Positions 1 through 11,850 of a stretch of DNA of 64,000 nt are shown here, in pieces. The notes below the pieces were generated by a model. The model was not told the DNA's origin, ran no database searches, and was given only the letters and a program-made list of their open reading frames with translations. The stretch's first letter is position 1, and the number at the start of each line of letters is the position of its first letter. The position numbers were made by a program, and so were the translations under genes. Origin of the DNA: Coccinella septempunctata (lineage: Eukaryota; Arthropoda; Insecta; Coleoptera; Coccinellidae); assembly GCF_907165205.1 (NCBI RefSeq), contig NC_058192.1, positions 15,872,001 through 15,936,000 on the forward strand. Reading direction: 5' to 3'.

Positions 1-770
1 GGAAATTATTCTTCAAAGGTACATATAGAAGATTAGAAACTGAGTGAGGCTTATCCTGTGTATAAATCTTCTATAGTTTTCTGTCCTTAAACTGACTATT
101 TTTTCGAATTTTTGTTAGATATGCGAAATGTGCTCCTTCATTTCATATTTTGTTCAGACACTTCATCCTTAAAATTTCACGTTCGTGTTATTTTCTTAGG
201 TAATCTGAATAGTTCCAGATAGGTGCCCAGATATATACTCAAAAGTGCAGTGAGGATAAATTTGTTTACAGAGTAAGTTTTTAATACTGAAGTGCTTCTT
301 TTCCATTGACATAGAAATTTCTGTTTCCTCTCTCCATCTCGGAAACCAGAGCACAAAACAAGAAAGAAAAAATAAATAATACACCCTTTCATCAAACTGA
401 TTCGAAGACTTGATGATAACTAAGGAAAAATAATTAATCATTGGTACAAAACTTGTTCTTCAATTGCACCGTGAGGAACATCTATGTGTCAGAAATTCTC
501 TGTTGATTTTAGTGAAGGATCACTCTAGTCGTCAGAAATCCTTTCAGTATTGAAAATATTCCAAATCTTGCTTTGGACCGGGAGGGTCTATCAACCAGGT
601 GCGATCTTCCAAGTGATGATTCTTCTGTTCTTCAGTTGTTCGAGGAAAGCTATAATACACTTATGTTGTATTTCCCATAGATACATCAGTGATTTATCTG
701 TTGTAGTGTCACAGTCTTGTCTTGATTCTAAATTCGGAATAATTTATTTATAGATTTTACTGAGCATATT
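1..770. other. AT-rich non-coding stretch, nothing recognised
   Basis: Only short AT-rich open frames occur here, with no recognisable domain or splice pattern. The right edge abuts the retrotransposon tail fragment that starts near 773. Confidence 0.5.
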
Positions 771-772
771 TT

Positions 773-1006
773 ATGTATAAGGATACATACTTCTTGTTTG
801 TAAAAAAAACGTTTATTCATATAAACAGAAGGTTCTCCCAATCATATTGCACTTACATATGCATTAGGCTGTTCAACTCGTTGCCCATGTACTTAAGGGA
901 AATTAAAAATTGCAAACTTTTTCGAAACCAGATACATGAACCTCTCGTTGATGTAGAACCGTACACTATTGAAGAATTTTTTTCATTTTGTAGAAGCAAT
1001 CCCTGA
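773..1006 (+). pseudogene. non-LTR retrotransposon C-terminal fragment
   Basis: A 77-codon frame reads near its end LFNSLPMYLREIKNCKLF and then a short acidic tail ending in an FF-S-rich segment. This 'ordinary LFNSLP..(I)R....F' arrangement is the usual extreme C-terminus of CR1/jockey-like reverse transcriptase proteins, just after the thumb. The catalytic part is absent upstream, so this is a 5'-truncated relic. It lies on the opposite strand to the LINE fragment at 1224-1997 and may belong to a different copy. The assignment rests on motif resemblance only. Confidence 0.5.
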
Positions 1007-1223
1007 GATTGTGATTTTTTGGTTTATTATTATCTGACGTTTCCCATTTTCATTGCATGAGTATGAGATATATTGTAACAATGATTTTTTTATTATTATA
1101 AAGACCATATAGTATCAGTACAAAATTGAATTAATGAATCAATGTTAAACTCTCAGTGAAAACAAGATTAAAAATTAACATTCTAATGATGTATCTGCCC
1201 TAGATGCAGCAACTTTCTAAGCT

Positions 1224-1997
1224 TCAGCTTAAAAGCACGGGCACTGTCATTGAAGACATCAACATCAACACAACACATATACCATTGAACTGTCGACAGA
1301 TAGCATATAGAGGTGATTTAATCATTATGAGAGTCCTGGGTTTAGGAAGGTACATTACCTGCTCATGTCTACTGCTATTGTGCGGAATACGAAAATTTAG
1401 CTTGGCCAGCAAATCAGGGCATTCCATATAGAAATTTAGCAGCATGAAGAGGACAAGACACAGGCAGTAGACTCTCCTGTTCTGTAAAGACAAGTATGAG
1501 AACCTATTCAGAAGCGCGTTATATTCAAAACCTCGGGGTGGGTAAACTCCATCCAACCTTAATGCCAAGAACTTCAAGAAATACCTATGAACAGATTCCA
1601 GTTCATCGATGTGGACGCTGTATATTGGACCCCAGACAATACAGCCATACTCAAGCCTAGAGCGGAAAAATGAATTGAAGAGGACAGTAAAACAGTTGGG
1701 ATCCTCAAAATGACTACATGCCCTAAAAATGAGGCCAAGCATTCGCTTTGCAGCTGTAGTGATATAGTTATAATGATGAACAAATGTTAATTTGTGATCA
1801 ATCTCAATTCCCAAATCCTTAATCTGCTGCACCCTTTCCAATGCTGCATGGCTTATAGTGTAGTCCTGCTCAATTAATGTGTTGCTTAGAGTGTTGGTCA
1901 TGGTTTTACACTTTTTAATGTTCAGTGGCAGTTTATTTATAGTGCACCATTGATTGAGCATATCCAGATCTTGCTGGAGTAACCTACAGTAATTCAT
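1224..1997 (-). pseudogene. non-LTR reverse transcriptase, C-terminal part
   Basis: This is the longest transposon frame on the left side, 257 codons on the minus strand. It begins just after where the RT catalytic FADD box would be. It contains LNQWCTINKLPLNIKKCK (the usual 'L..W......LN..K' segment), the thumb-type IKDLGIEIDHKLTF, the tract KRMLGLIFRACSHF, and SRLEYGCIVWGPIY, the characteristic 'LEY...VW.P' motif of jockey/CR1/I-type elements. The frame is clean in this part, so the insertion is fairly young, but the 5' part (endonuclease, RT fingers and palm) is missing. That is typical of 5' truncation on target-primed insertion. The exact clade is uncertain. Confidence 0.85.
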
Positions 1998-2942
1998 TTT
2001 TGATTATTTTGCGTTGTATTAATGACAGCTTATCGAAAACAGTCTTTCCATTTTTCGAATATTCTCGAACTGAGTCGGTTCTATCGGAACAATCGAGATT
2101 TTGTTTCCTCAAATATCTGATGATTAATCATTTTCTGATTGGCAGTGTATACACACCGAATTGAGACCAGAACGCCTATGAAGTTAAGTCTACAATTCGA
2201 AAGAAAGAAGTTATTCACAATACTCCCCTTCCAGATTTCCGAGATTCCACTCAGTCTACCCTGCACGCCCCAAATCTTCTTCCCTAATACCCGCCTAAAA
2301 CAATAATATTACGCTCCAGTTCCCCCCGGTCCCGCTGGGATTCCTTCTCGACACATTCTTTAATCAAATATCTAAACACAACATCTGTTATGCAAGGAAA
2401 TTCGCTCCTTCATTAGCTCACCTCCATTTAAATTTCAACGTGCCACGGTCGAAGGATAATTTTCCTGTGGCGAATTCCCCTAGATGCGGAGGTATTGAAT
2501 CTGGACCCGGAAGCCCTCAGGATCGACATCCTTGACATAAATGAGGGATGAGATAGCCACCGGCTCCTTGTCCGGCATTTCTGAAGGATAGGACGAAAAA
2601 TAATGAAATTTTAACGTGATGCTATTGAAATGGGGCATTACCATTCGGAAAATTGCTTCAGTTTGGGCAGTTGTATTCATTAATGATAAATGAATTTATT
2701 TTATTTTATAGTTGGGATACACAAGGACTCCATTTTCAGTATGTTAGGGTCTGGTTCAGGTGGAGGGAGGTTGGATAGTCCAAACTTGATTCAAATTCAT
2801 TTTCTTCAACTAGCTGTAATATATTTGTTTTAACTTCCACGAACGAACTTGTTCCTCTTCGAATAGGGCTTTGATTTCATGCATTTCTGCCTTCTCTTAT
2901 CTAATATTTCGCTAATCAGATCATTCCAAGTTTTCTCTAGTG
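1998..2942. other. non-coding stretch with one unsupported minus frame
   Basis: I see no gene here. A minus-strand frame at 2480-2680 (66 codons) lies in slightly GC-richer DNA, but it shows no family motif and no convincing splice context. The stretch ends at the TA of the first mariner copy. Confidence 0.4.
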
Positions 2943-3010
2943 TACGAGGATGTATTGATAAATGATAACTAGTTAAGCTAGACTAGATCCATGCATAAAA
3001 AGAATATTGC

Positions 3011-3024
3011 GTTACCACAGCAAC
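3011..3024. promoter_or_regulatory. RFX X-box-like palindrome in mariner 5' region
   Basis: The sequence reads GTTACCACAGCAAC and fits the X-box pattern GTNRCC-N2-RGYAAC. Related sequences occur at the equivalent place in copy 2 (11069-11082) and copy 3 (37359-37372). Function is not shown; this is a pattern match. Confidence 0.45.
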
Positions 3025-3159
3025 GAACAATAACTAATTAGAAGTGTCAGTGTGAAGTGTGAGGTCAAATAAGTAAACCAGAGTTACGCAATAAGTTAAA
3101 AGAAAAAACATTGTGAAAATCGAAAAATTGGAGTATCGAGCCATCATCAAGTACCTGTT

Positions 3160-4160
3160 TTTAAAAGGGTGAAGACGTAAGCAGATTTTCGAAGATACGC
3201 TCAATACCCTTGGTGATCAATGTCCTTCGTTTGCGACCGTGAAAAATTGGACTGCAAGCTTCAAAACAGGTCAATTTTCCATTGAAGATGATGACCGATC
3301 GGGAAGGCCATTCTCTGTGTCAGTCCCCGAAATATCGATGCAGTTCATGATATGTATTTAACAGACCGTCGGATTGAGCTAAAACGGATATCTGAAGCAC
3401 TGAATATTTCATACGAGCGCGTTCATTACATAGTTCAACTCAATTTGGAAATGAGAAAAATTCCTGCAAAATGGATCCCCAAATGTTTGAATGTTGACAA
3501 AAAGCGTTCGAGGGTAGAAGCATCGCGTTCGATCTGTGCTCGATTTGAAAACGATGTAGACTTCTTAAACCGAATGGTTACTATGGAATGGATGAATAGA
3601 TGAGACTAGGGTACATTTCTACGATCCAGAAACAAAGCAACAATCGATGGAATGGCGACACTCTGGTTCTCCAAGACCTAAGAAGTTTCGTGTCCAAAAA
3701 TCTGCTGGAAAAGTTCTTGCTTCAGTTTTTTGGGATTGCCATGGAGTAATCATGATTGATTTTTTGGATAAGGGTAGAACAATAACCGGAGATTACTATT
3801 GGACATTACTAATCACTCTGCGGGAAAAAATCAAGGAGAAAAGGTGTTTTGTTTCTGCAGGACAACGCCCCTGCTCAAAAATCTCATGTTGCCATGCAAA
3901 AAATTCGTGATTTAGGGTTTGAATTACTAGAACACCGCCCTTATTCACCATATTTGGCTTCATCCCATTATCATCTCTTTCCTCAACTGAAAAAAAGGTT
4001 AAAAGGTCGTAAATTTCCTTCCAACGAGGAGGTAATGAAAACTGTGGAGGTCTGGGAGGTCTGGTTTGCAGAGCAAGAAGAAACATTTTTTTTTAAAGGT
4101 CTAGAGACGTTGCAGGTTCCCGTAATAAATGTATCCAATCAAGAGGAGAATATGTTGTAA
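3160..4160 (+). pseudogene. mariner transposase pseudogene (family A copy 1)
   Basis: Broken DD34D transposase frame inside the element. Open pieces are 3352-3603 (HTH linker with SEALNISYERVHYIV, then KWIPKCLNVDKKR), 3647-3910 and 3849-4160. The pieces lie in different frames, so at least two indels are present. The conserved block around QDNAPA is intact, while the first and third acidic residues are lost. This would not make a functional transposase. Confidence 0.9.
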
Positions 4161-4230
4161 TAAAATATTTTGACATTGAAATTTTGTTTGGTTCTATAAT
4201 AGGCTAAGAATTTTTCAATATATCCTCGTA

Positions 4231-4974
4231 ACTCATTTCTTCTCCTTCTGGGTTTTAGCTTCCTCAGATTTGTTTCGAAAATCTTTCCATGTTTATTTTG
4301 TCATAGAGTGTCCACTGCTTTGAGCAGGAAAGTCGTCATCACCAAAATTACGTGTTGAATTCCATTTATCTGATTACTTTATCTAGAAGTTTATTCACGA
4401 AATGGGTAGTTTCTGCTTTGAATCTGGCACAGTGGTGGCGCCAACACCTCTGAAAAATCCCAGCGACCAAACCTGAACATCACCGTTCAAATTTCAGACT
4501 TCACGATCCGGTTGAGCGTGAAGTTACATGACGATTACGCAGACGTTTTCACCGTTAATTAGTTCGAGACTCTAATTTGAGGGATATTTGTCAACGGACT
4601 GCGCCCACCGACGATGCCAAATATTTGTTTTTTTAATCATATTCTGCTCCGTGCATGTTTTGGACACCGTTCCCGAATAACTCGGGAAAGTAAAGGGAAA
4701 AGGAATAAACGTAACGTTTAATCGTATGCTGGAAAACAGGTTCCTTCCAGAAACGATTCAATTAAAATTCAAACTTGTGTTCAGGACATCAACGAAACAA
4801 GCAATAGCTACACAGAATTGTCAACATTTTACCACGCTTTTTCACATATTTTCAGTTTATCCAACTTGTCCTGATCCTGAAATTTACCATATCTGATCAG
4901 CTTTTCATGTTTTATTCCTGTACATTTGATATTTTACACTTCGAGATATCTGATGAATTCCTTTTTTTTTCACC
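4231..4974. other. non-coding stretch, nothing recognised
   Basis: I see no coding frame of interest, no terminal repeats and no RNA-like fold in this 0.74-kb gap between the mariner and the TATAC-ended repeat element. Confidence 0.4.
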
Positions 4975-6091
4975 TATACTCCATTCACTTTTATTTTAGC
5001 ACTCGGTTGGCCATGGAAATTTGACACATTTCACTCTGAATAGTACGAAAATGTGGGGTTATGAAGCTTGTCAAAATATTTTTGGGTTTTAAATCAACGC
5101 TATGTTGCCCGTTCTACGTAAAAGTTTCTGTTATTACATATTTTATCACAATGTCGAATCTCTTCGGAAAATATGTGACGAACATAATTGCAGTTTGTAC
5201 AAACTGATGAAGGCATACCAAATCCAGTTATTTGTATGGAAAACACAAGATATCAGTATAATATCATAATATGCACTAGCTCGAGGAGAGTTAATGTTCG
5301 TTATCTATCAGTTGTAGATTTCAAAAATATTAACCCGAAGATAAAATGCTTGTGATGCAGTGGTTGGGAATGGGCATCTCTTGAAGGAATTAACAGATAA
5401 TTACAAGAATGTTAAATTCTTCAACAAAAATCATCTTGCATCAATATAAGTAAAACGAATTGAAGGAAGTTTCAAGTCAAGATGAACTTCACCTTTGAAC
5501 AAAAATTTCAAGTGAATAAACAATTAACGGGACAACTGGTGCGTATTTGTGGCTGTTCATCTTAATACATTGATATAATAATAATAATTAGGTATTTATT
5601 GGTACCTTATGACATTTACAATAAATATGACAAGTCAAATGAAACTTATTCTACGAAGATATTCATCGAAAATCCTGTAGTAAACTTTTCGCATTAATTC
5701 ACTCAAACATAAAATTCTCAAATGCCACCACTTTTTTTGGGTCTCCCAATAGAAGGAAATTCTTTGTCATTCAGCTGACATATAAGTCGTTTAGATTCAG
5801 ATGAAATATTATATAAATTGTCTTACATTGAATATGTTCGCTATCGTCTGACGTACTGTGGATTTTAAAATATCAGGGTATAACTATTTGAATGAGCGGA
5901 CCTGAATTTTAAATAGCACTTCCTGAAACCCTGTCTCTTTTTTCAATCCCTTATCAAATTGATATTAGTTGTGGCAACGGCGTTATGACATTAACGACAT
6001 TTCATGAATTCTTACTCCGTTCTAGTTACAAAAACTCGAGAAAATTATTTCATGGCCAACCGACTGCTAAAGTAAATGTGAATGGAGTATA
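4975..6091 (+). mobile_element. TATAC-ended inverted-repeat element, copy A
   Basis: The left end reads TATACTCCATTCACTTTTAT and continues through CGGTTGGCCATG. The right end (6047-6091) is its reverse complement with few changes, giving terminal inverted repeats of about 40 bp. The interior is AT-rich and non-coding, and closely matches the reverse complement of 26409-27721. A third, partial copy is at 51813-52240. It is best read as a non-autonomous DNA transposon. The superfamily is not clear, because I cannot define a convincing target duplication beyond a possible TA or TATA. Confidence 0.8.
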
Positions 6092-7808
6092 GTTGTTATC
6101 CTGCTATTATGCAGAATGATTGATTTAGCTTCTTCAGCAAAGGCAACAATTTCGAAGAGAAACTTATAGCTGATGTTTGCAAGTGCTCAGCATTCAACTG
6201 AGCAAGTCTTTTATATATAAATGGGTCACAGTGAACCACGACTTTAAGATCTATTGTGTCTCTTCTGTATGAGTATGAGTGAGTGAGAATTTAATATTGA
6301 ATGGTCCATTTAATCTCAACAAAAAATACAGAAATTTCAAATTAAACTTTCAGTTGGAGTAATTCAAAGCCAACTGTGCTGTTACCAATCATTTATCCAT
6401 AAACACTCTTTATTTTAGGAATATCACTGATGTCGTTGAAACTCTCCGAAGAAATAGCAAAGGTGAATATCATCCTAGAATGTTCAATCAACCATTGGAA
6501 ATTACTACGTGATGAGGAACTCTACAGATCCAGCCTCCAAACTACATCATCTCTCTCTCTCAGATAAATAAGTCCGAGTTTCTCATTCCTCCCTATAACC
6601 TCTCATAATTTCATTATCTCCTTAGATGATTGTTCCAATTATCCCCGGATAATTTATCTTCTCGGACCGCGTTACCGTTTTCAATCCGCATGTTGAATAT
6701 AGATAGCTTTTGTGTAGCACCTTCCATCCTCACGTAGCACGTCTGTCTTTGAGTGATTTAGGTTAGTCTTGTCGGAGGCCTCAGAAACTGAACTCAACAA
6801 TGGGCTATCTCAGGTATTACAAACTGCGGTCTTGGTTAGCGAGAAGGCGTGATAGAATTGAGGGATTCGCATTTGTACCTTCATCAATCGAAGGGTTGTT
6901 AGATCTAGGGAAAAGGGTTCGGTATGTGTCTCATGCAGAAATCCATTTCGGATTAAATTGATGAATAGACAGTTCAGGTGTGTATGTGGTTGATTACTGG
7001 GTGGTAAAAAAATGCGAGCAATTGTGGACATTTGTATTCATATACCTACGGATGCGTTTACTCTCTCTTCGAATTCATCACTGTAAGTAAAGTAGCCCGT
7101 GAAAATTTTTTCGTTAGGCTTCCATAGAAATCTTCCAGTGTTCAGATACAGATAGATAACGAGAGATTTGAAATAGATATAGACCTGAGACCTGAGCGTA
7201 GTATAGTGGGTGGGTAATTCTAAATAGCTGACAGTAAAATTTCCTCGTGATCACTCCCAATGTCAAACTGAATTCAGCACTCCAGCGTGGCTATCTATTT
7301 TTGTCTGCTTATTCGTGTTTTGACCTATGAATTACCATTTCAGTTGTGCTGCTCTTTATCTATCTCACTCAGCTAATTGAGCTACTCATTTTGATTTTTT
7401 ATTTCTAAAAAAGTAAGACCATCTCGTTCTGATAGAAATTATAAAAATACAAATTACTGGGCATACCATCGATATACTTCTTCTGAGTGTTGAGGAAGAA
7501 AAAGTTTTCTCGGAATCGGTTTATATTTGTGGTAGGTTATAAAAAAGCAAGAACAGATATGTAACAACGAGCTACACCTACAATAATGTACCTATATCGT
7601 GATTCACCGCTATGGACTATTAGAAGAGTATGGAAAACTGATCACAAATTTGACTGAAAATTTGTTGTGGTCTTCGACAACTCATTTTCTCCCTAAAATA
7701 TTTTCAGACCTCTGCAACGATATACCACAAACAGCCTATTTTCTCATTCTCATTCAAATTACACACCCAGTATATATTTGCTTCGTCAGATAACTGATTT
7801 TATGGCAA
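6092..7808. other. non-coding stretch, nothing recognised
   Basis: AT-rich sequence with a short CT run near 6550. Open frames (for example 6810-7031 minus and 7599-7793 plus) have no family motif and no splice context. No gene is supported. Confidence 0.4.
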
Positions 7809-8333
7809 TCTCGGTAGTATGCCATATCTTGGTTAAAAATACAATAGTTTAGGAGTTATTGGGATTCTTATGAAGAAAATGGTGGAAACAAGAGATCTTA
7901 ATTATTGGAGGTTTTATTGTGAAAATCTTCAACATTTTCTATTTTTTCATCTTGCAGTGTAACAAGGATTTCCGGAAATCACAGTATAATCAAGCAGTTC
8001 GGCAGGCTTTTTTTTCATCCTTTCTTTGACAACTATGAAAGTTTCCATTTTAGGTACAGTGTTCATTTATATAACCTCCCCTCTTTTTCATGTAGAATTT
8101 TTGTTGAAGTCGACTTGTCATATCTTCTCATGAAGAACCTGTGCATTTGATTAAAAAAAAAATGTAATAATACTACATCATAGAAAAATTAGAAATGGAG
8201 GAGATGTTCCCGAAAAAAACCTCCTCATAAGTAATATTGTAAGCAGTGTGATGTTCCATCTTCACAATTTTTTTATGAGAATCCCAATAACTCATAAACC
8301 GTGAAGTTTTCACCCAAGTTGTGTTATACTGTT
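7809..8333. repeat. 525-bp imperfect inverted repeat
   Basis: Arms of roughly 100 bp face each other. The left arm near 7850-7885 contains GAGTTATTGGGATTCTTATG. The right arm near 8275-8300 contains the reverse complement with two or three changes, and similarity continues outward and inward. There is no coding content. It resembles a foldback or MITE-type element; the ends are not sharply defined. Confidence 0.6.
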
Positions 8334-11007
8334 GGAATTACGTTCTATCCAGGAAAAAAAACAAAATTACTCCCCTTTCTTCCAAATTCAAAGCTTCTAA
8401 CAAACCCAAATCCCTGAGCACATAACCTCCGGAGAGCTCTCCGCTTTTTCTCTCGAATCCTACAGATTTACATTATTTAAATTGTTGACCTTCGATAAAA
8501 GAGTGGTTCAATAGCTTTTATTATCGTCTAAGGATAGAAAATCCGTCATTTCGTCCGGGGTATAGGGGTCTGCTGTAAAATACCCTTTCTGAAATAAACG
8601 TCAGACCATGAGGGATGATGTGTGACCCATTCAGATAGAAACCCTCTTGATCCTGGATGTATTATGGAGTTTTTCTAGAAAATAAAGTCGAGTGAGAGAT
8701 GTTTTCACTTCATGGACTTCTGTCTGCCATTTTGTCCAAGTCTGACTGCATATTTTATTTGAATTAAAATTATAGATAATAATATAATAACAATAATTTT
8801 TCAAGCCATATTTTGTCTTATCGCCATATTTCGATCATTAGTTTATGTTCTAATAGTTTTAAATCGCATGTAGGCAACAAATCCAAACACATACATAAAT
8901 ATTATCACTACACTTTCACGAGAGTAAAAAAAATGAAAAATAATTGGAATAACTAACGAGTAGAAAATAGTCTCATTTAATGAATTTATTGAAAGCCAAC
9001 AGGAGGTTTTGCTGCAAAACGTAGTAATAATTGTTTAGGCGACAGCTGCAAAGGGGCGTTTCCAGCGAATTGGCTTAGGGGGTGAAAATTCAAAAATACT
9101 AATATTTCACAAATACAAAAACAAAACAAAATATAAGCAACAAAATTCTTAGGTTAGGGAGTAATAACCCTAATACTCCCCTGAATCCGCTACTTAACGA
9201 TTTACCTATTCAGAGTGAACGCACAAATGAATGGAATATTTATGGAAAACATATTTCAAAGACATACCCTGAAAGTTCTTATAAAGTGCGTATTTTGGAA
9301 AGGTTATTGCAGTAGAAAGAAGAATTTCTGTCCTTGACCATAGTGATAAAATTTTCGATTGAAACAACTTTTTGCTTTTAAGTCTTTGAGCTTTGAAGTC
9401 TTGTATGGGAAAAATTGGAAAAAGTAATATGAATACGAATAAATGATTCCAAAGTTCTCAAATTCGGAAGCAAAACGCCTTTATTGACCAAAATAGATCT
9501 TCTGGGGCTGTAAAGAGGTCATTTGTGTATAGATTCAGACCAGTTTCTATTGTTAACTAGCCCAAGTTTTTTAGATTTGATATTTTGGACTCATACATCT
9601 GCACCCGTAGAGATGTAGCATCAATGGTTAATCAATTAGATACCTTATGAGCTATATCATACTCATATCATAATAATGTGACATGATATAACTCAATATC
9701 GAATCTAGAAAGAATTGAAGATAATAGGTGATCAACCTGAAGGTATTTCCGTAGGGAAGGGTGTGCTCTTCTACAGCTGCTTCTGTGGTATTCTTGTCAG
9801 GTTGGAGTTGGCTTTGAATAGGGCCTTCAAACCGTTGCTGCCGAATATTCAGTCTTTTGTTGCTGGCGCCTGAGTAGACAGCCCCATTGCATTGAACGTC
9901 TTAGTAACTTTATCAGATATGGCATTGGAGCACATGAAATTAAAAAGAGTGTTCTGGAGCTCTAGGCTTTTTTCAAATTTCTGTATGAACTTTATTCTTC
10001 CCTGCCTGAAGAAGGCTCGAATAAATAATATTTGCTGTTTATCGCTTTTGACAACTTGAGTCGTTCAGACTTTAAGCATATATGTTCTGCTTTCTTTTTT
10101 CTGCCTTATTTCTTTTTATTTCGCAATCCATTTTGAACTAGACCCGGCTCTATTTCGACCTAATTTGCCTGAGCTATGAATCGAGTCATTTTTTTCATCT
10201 TCATTACACTATTCAATAGCTAAGAGTGTAAAATAATTAGTATCTTTCGCGTTAGGATAGAAATCCTAACGCTTACCCTAAGCTCGACTTCAGAACTAAA
10301 TTGTTGAAGGTATAAAATGGCCGATTTCGAAGTCATTCAGAACCGAGTCCAACTGTGAACGGCAGTCCTGACCACAACCACTATTCGTCCTCTCGTATGG
10401 ACCCTCGATTAATAAATAGTGAATTCTTAATCGTCCCAAAAGCCACTCCAGCCCTTTTGTTAATTCACCCGACAGAGTCACTTATTCAACGGACCCGCGT
10501 ATGAGGGCTAATAAACTATGGCATCCACGTGTGTAATATTCATGTCGAGGACGTTTTGTGGGGCGAGTGCGACAGTCTCTGGGCCTTCCAGATCGTGACT
10601 GGGACTGCAAATGACCCCTTTACCTTGATAAAGGCGTCCGACGTAGCCGTCTCCCGGAGGAAAGGGACCAGCTTCTTCGGGGGACCGACAGAAAAAGGTG
10701 ATTACGTTAGGCGATGTAGGTGTGACGTTTCACTTAATGTATCTCCGGATGCAACGGAGTGTCACTGTGCGGAAAATTGGGAGAGGACTGAGCGTCCGAT
10801 TGGAGTCTCTGAAATTTGACGATGGCACTGAAAGGGATATCTTTGTGTGGGGCATTTCGTGCTGTCCTGGACGTGAGGGATGTAAAATCCATTAATAAAT
10901 CGATCCAGTGCTGAACCTCTCGGATTTCCCTTATGATTTGAGAGGCATTCTACAAAGTGGCCGCTGGACTTAACCAATTTTCGAACGATCGGTGAAATAT
11001 TAATTTT
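8334..11007. other. non-coding stretch with a GC-richer island at about 10300-10980
   Basis: Most of this stretch is AT-rich and featureless. A block from about 10300 to 10980 is visibly richer in G and C and has overlapping frames on both strands (10529-10819 plus, 10762-10977 minus). None shows a recognisable domain. A perfect 10-bp stem with a 4-nt loop lies at 10249-10272. The block could be a conserved non-coding element or an old coding remnant. Confidence 0.4.
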
Positions 11008-11068
11008 TCATCGAAAACGTATTGATATCTAGTTAGCCTAGACCAGTTCCATGAATAAAAAAAATTGC

Positions 11069-11082
11069 GTTACCATAGCAAC
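11069..11082. promoter_or_regulatory. RFX X-box-like palindrome in mariner copy 2
   Basis: GTTACCATAGCAAC is a full match to GTNRCC-N2-RGYAAC. It sits in the 5' untranslated part of the element, at the same place as in copies 1 and 3. Confidence 0.5.
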
Positions 11083-11237
11083 GAACTAAAACTTATTAGA
11101 AGTGTCAGTGTGGAATTTGAGGTGAAAAAAGTAAACCAGGGTTACACAATAATTGAAAAGAGAAGAGAAGTCCACCGAAATTGTGAAAATCGAAAAATTG
11201 GAGTATCGAGCCATCATCAAGTCTGTATTTAAAAGGA

Positions 11238-11840
11238 TTGAGAGGTAAGCAGATTTACGAAGATATGCTTAATGCCCTTGGTGATCAATGTGTTTCGTAT
11301 GCAACCGTAAAAAATTGGACTGCAAGCTTCAAAAGAGGTAAATTTTCCTTTGAAGATGATGACCGATCAGGAGGACCAGTTTCTATGTCAGTCCCAGAAA
11401 ATATCGATGACGACATGATTTTATCAGACCGTCGCATTGGGCTAAAACGGATGGATATCCGAAGCACTGAATATTTCATGCGAACGCGTTCATCATATAG
11501 TTTACGTCAATTTCGACATGAGAAAAATTGCTGCAAAATGGATCCTCAAATTTTTGCCTTCGATCCGTGCTCGATTTGAAAACGATGTAGACTTCTTAAA
11601 CCGAATTGTTACTATGGACGATACTTGGGTACATTTCTACGATCCAGAAACAAAGCAACAATCGATGGAATGGCGACACTCTGGTTATCCAAAACCTAAG
11701 AAGTTTCGTGTCGAAAAATCTGCTGGAAAAGTTCCTTGTTTCAGTTTTTTGGGGTTGCCATGGAGTAATCACTATTGATTTTTTGGATAAGGGTAGAACA
11801 ATAACCGGAGATTACTATTCGACATTACTTACCACTGTAA
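11238..11840 (+). pseudogene. mariner transposase pseudogene (family A copy 2)
   Basis: Frame pieces 11238-11579, 11518-11778 and 11606-11938 overlap in different frames. They carry the N-terminal helix-turn-helix, the first-Asp block and the EWRHSGYPKPKKFRVEKSAG block. A stretch between KWILKFLPS and the SIRARFENDVDFLNR block is shortened relative to copy 3. The C-terminal third is deleted. Confidence 0.85.
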
Positions 11841-11850
11841 CTAACAAACA

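Larger units (their letters stand above)
2943..4230 (+). mobile_element. mariner transposon, family A copy 1 (full length, dead)
   Basis: A 1288-bp element with TA target duplications at both ends and inverted termini beginning CGAGGATNTATTGA. The transposase relic runs 3160-4160 on the + strand and is broken by frameshifts. One is an insertion just before 3603 that destroys the VTMDETWVH block holding the first catalytic Asp. Later blocks are readable: EWRHSGSPRPKKFRVQ, then FLQDNAPA (second Asp kept), then a YLASSHYHLF segment where the third Asp of the usual DLAPSDYHLF motif is His. A DD34D mariner transposase normally has about 345 residues. This copy is inactive. An RFX X-box-like sequence lies at 3011-3024. 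Confidence 0.93.
11008..11850 (+). mobile_element. mariner transposon, family A copy 2 (3'-truncated)
   Basis: Same family as 2943-4230. The left end is degraded but recognisable from the TATTGATATCTAGTTAGCC stretch onward. The transposase relic includes RGKQIYEDMLNALGDQC at 11241 on, then RRIGLKRM, and after frameshifts VTMDDTWVHFYDPETKQQ (first Asp kept). Similarity stops soon after the DYYSTLLTT block near 11840, so the second and third catalytic Asp, the C-terminus and the right inverted repeat are missing. It cannot be mobilised in the normal way. An X-box-like palindrome lies at 11069-11082. Confidence 0.88.

Noticed and set aside
10529..10819. 96-codon frame in a GC-richer block
   Set aside because: No domain recognised and competing frames on both strands; GC content alone explains the open frames.
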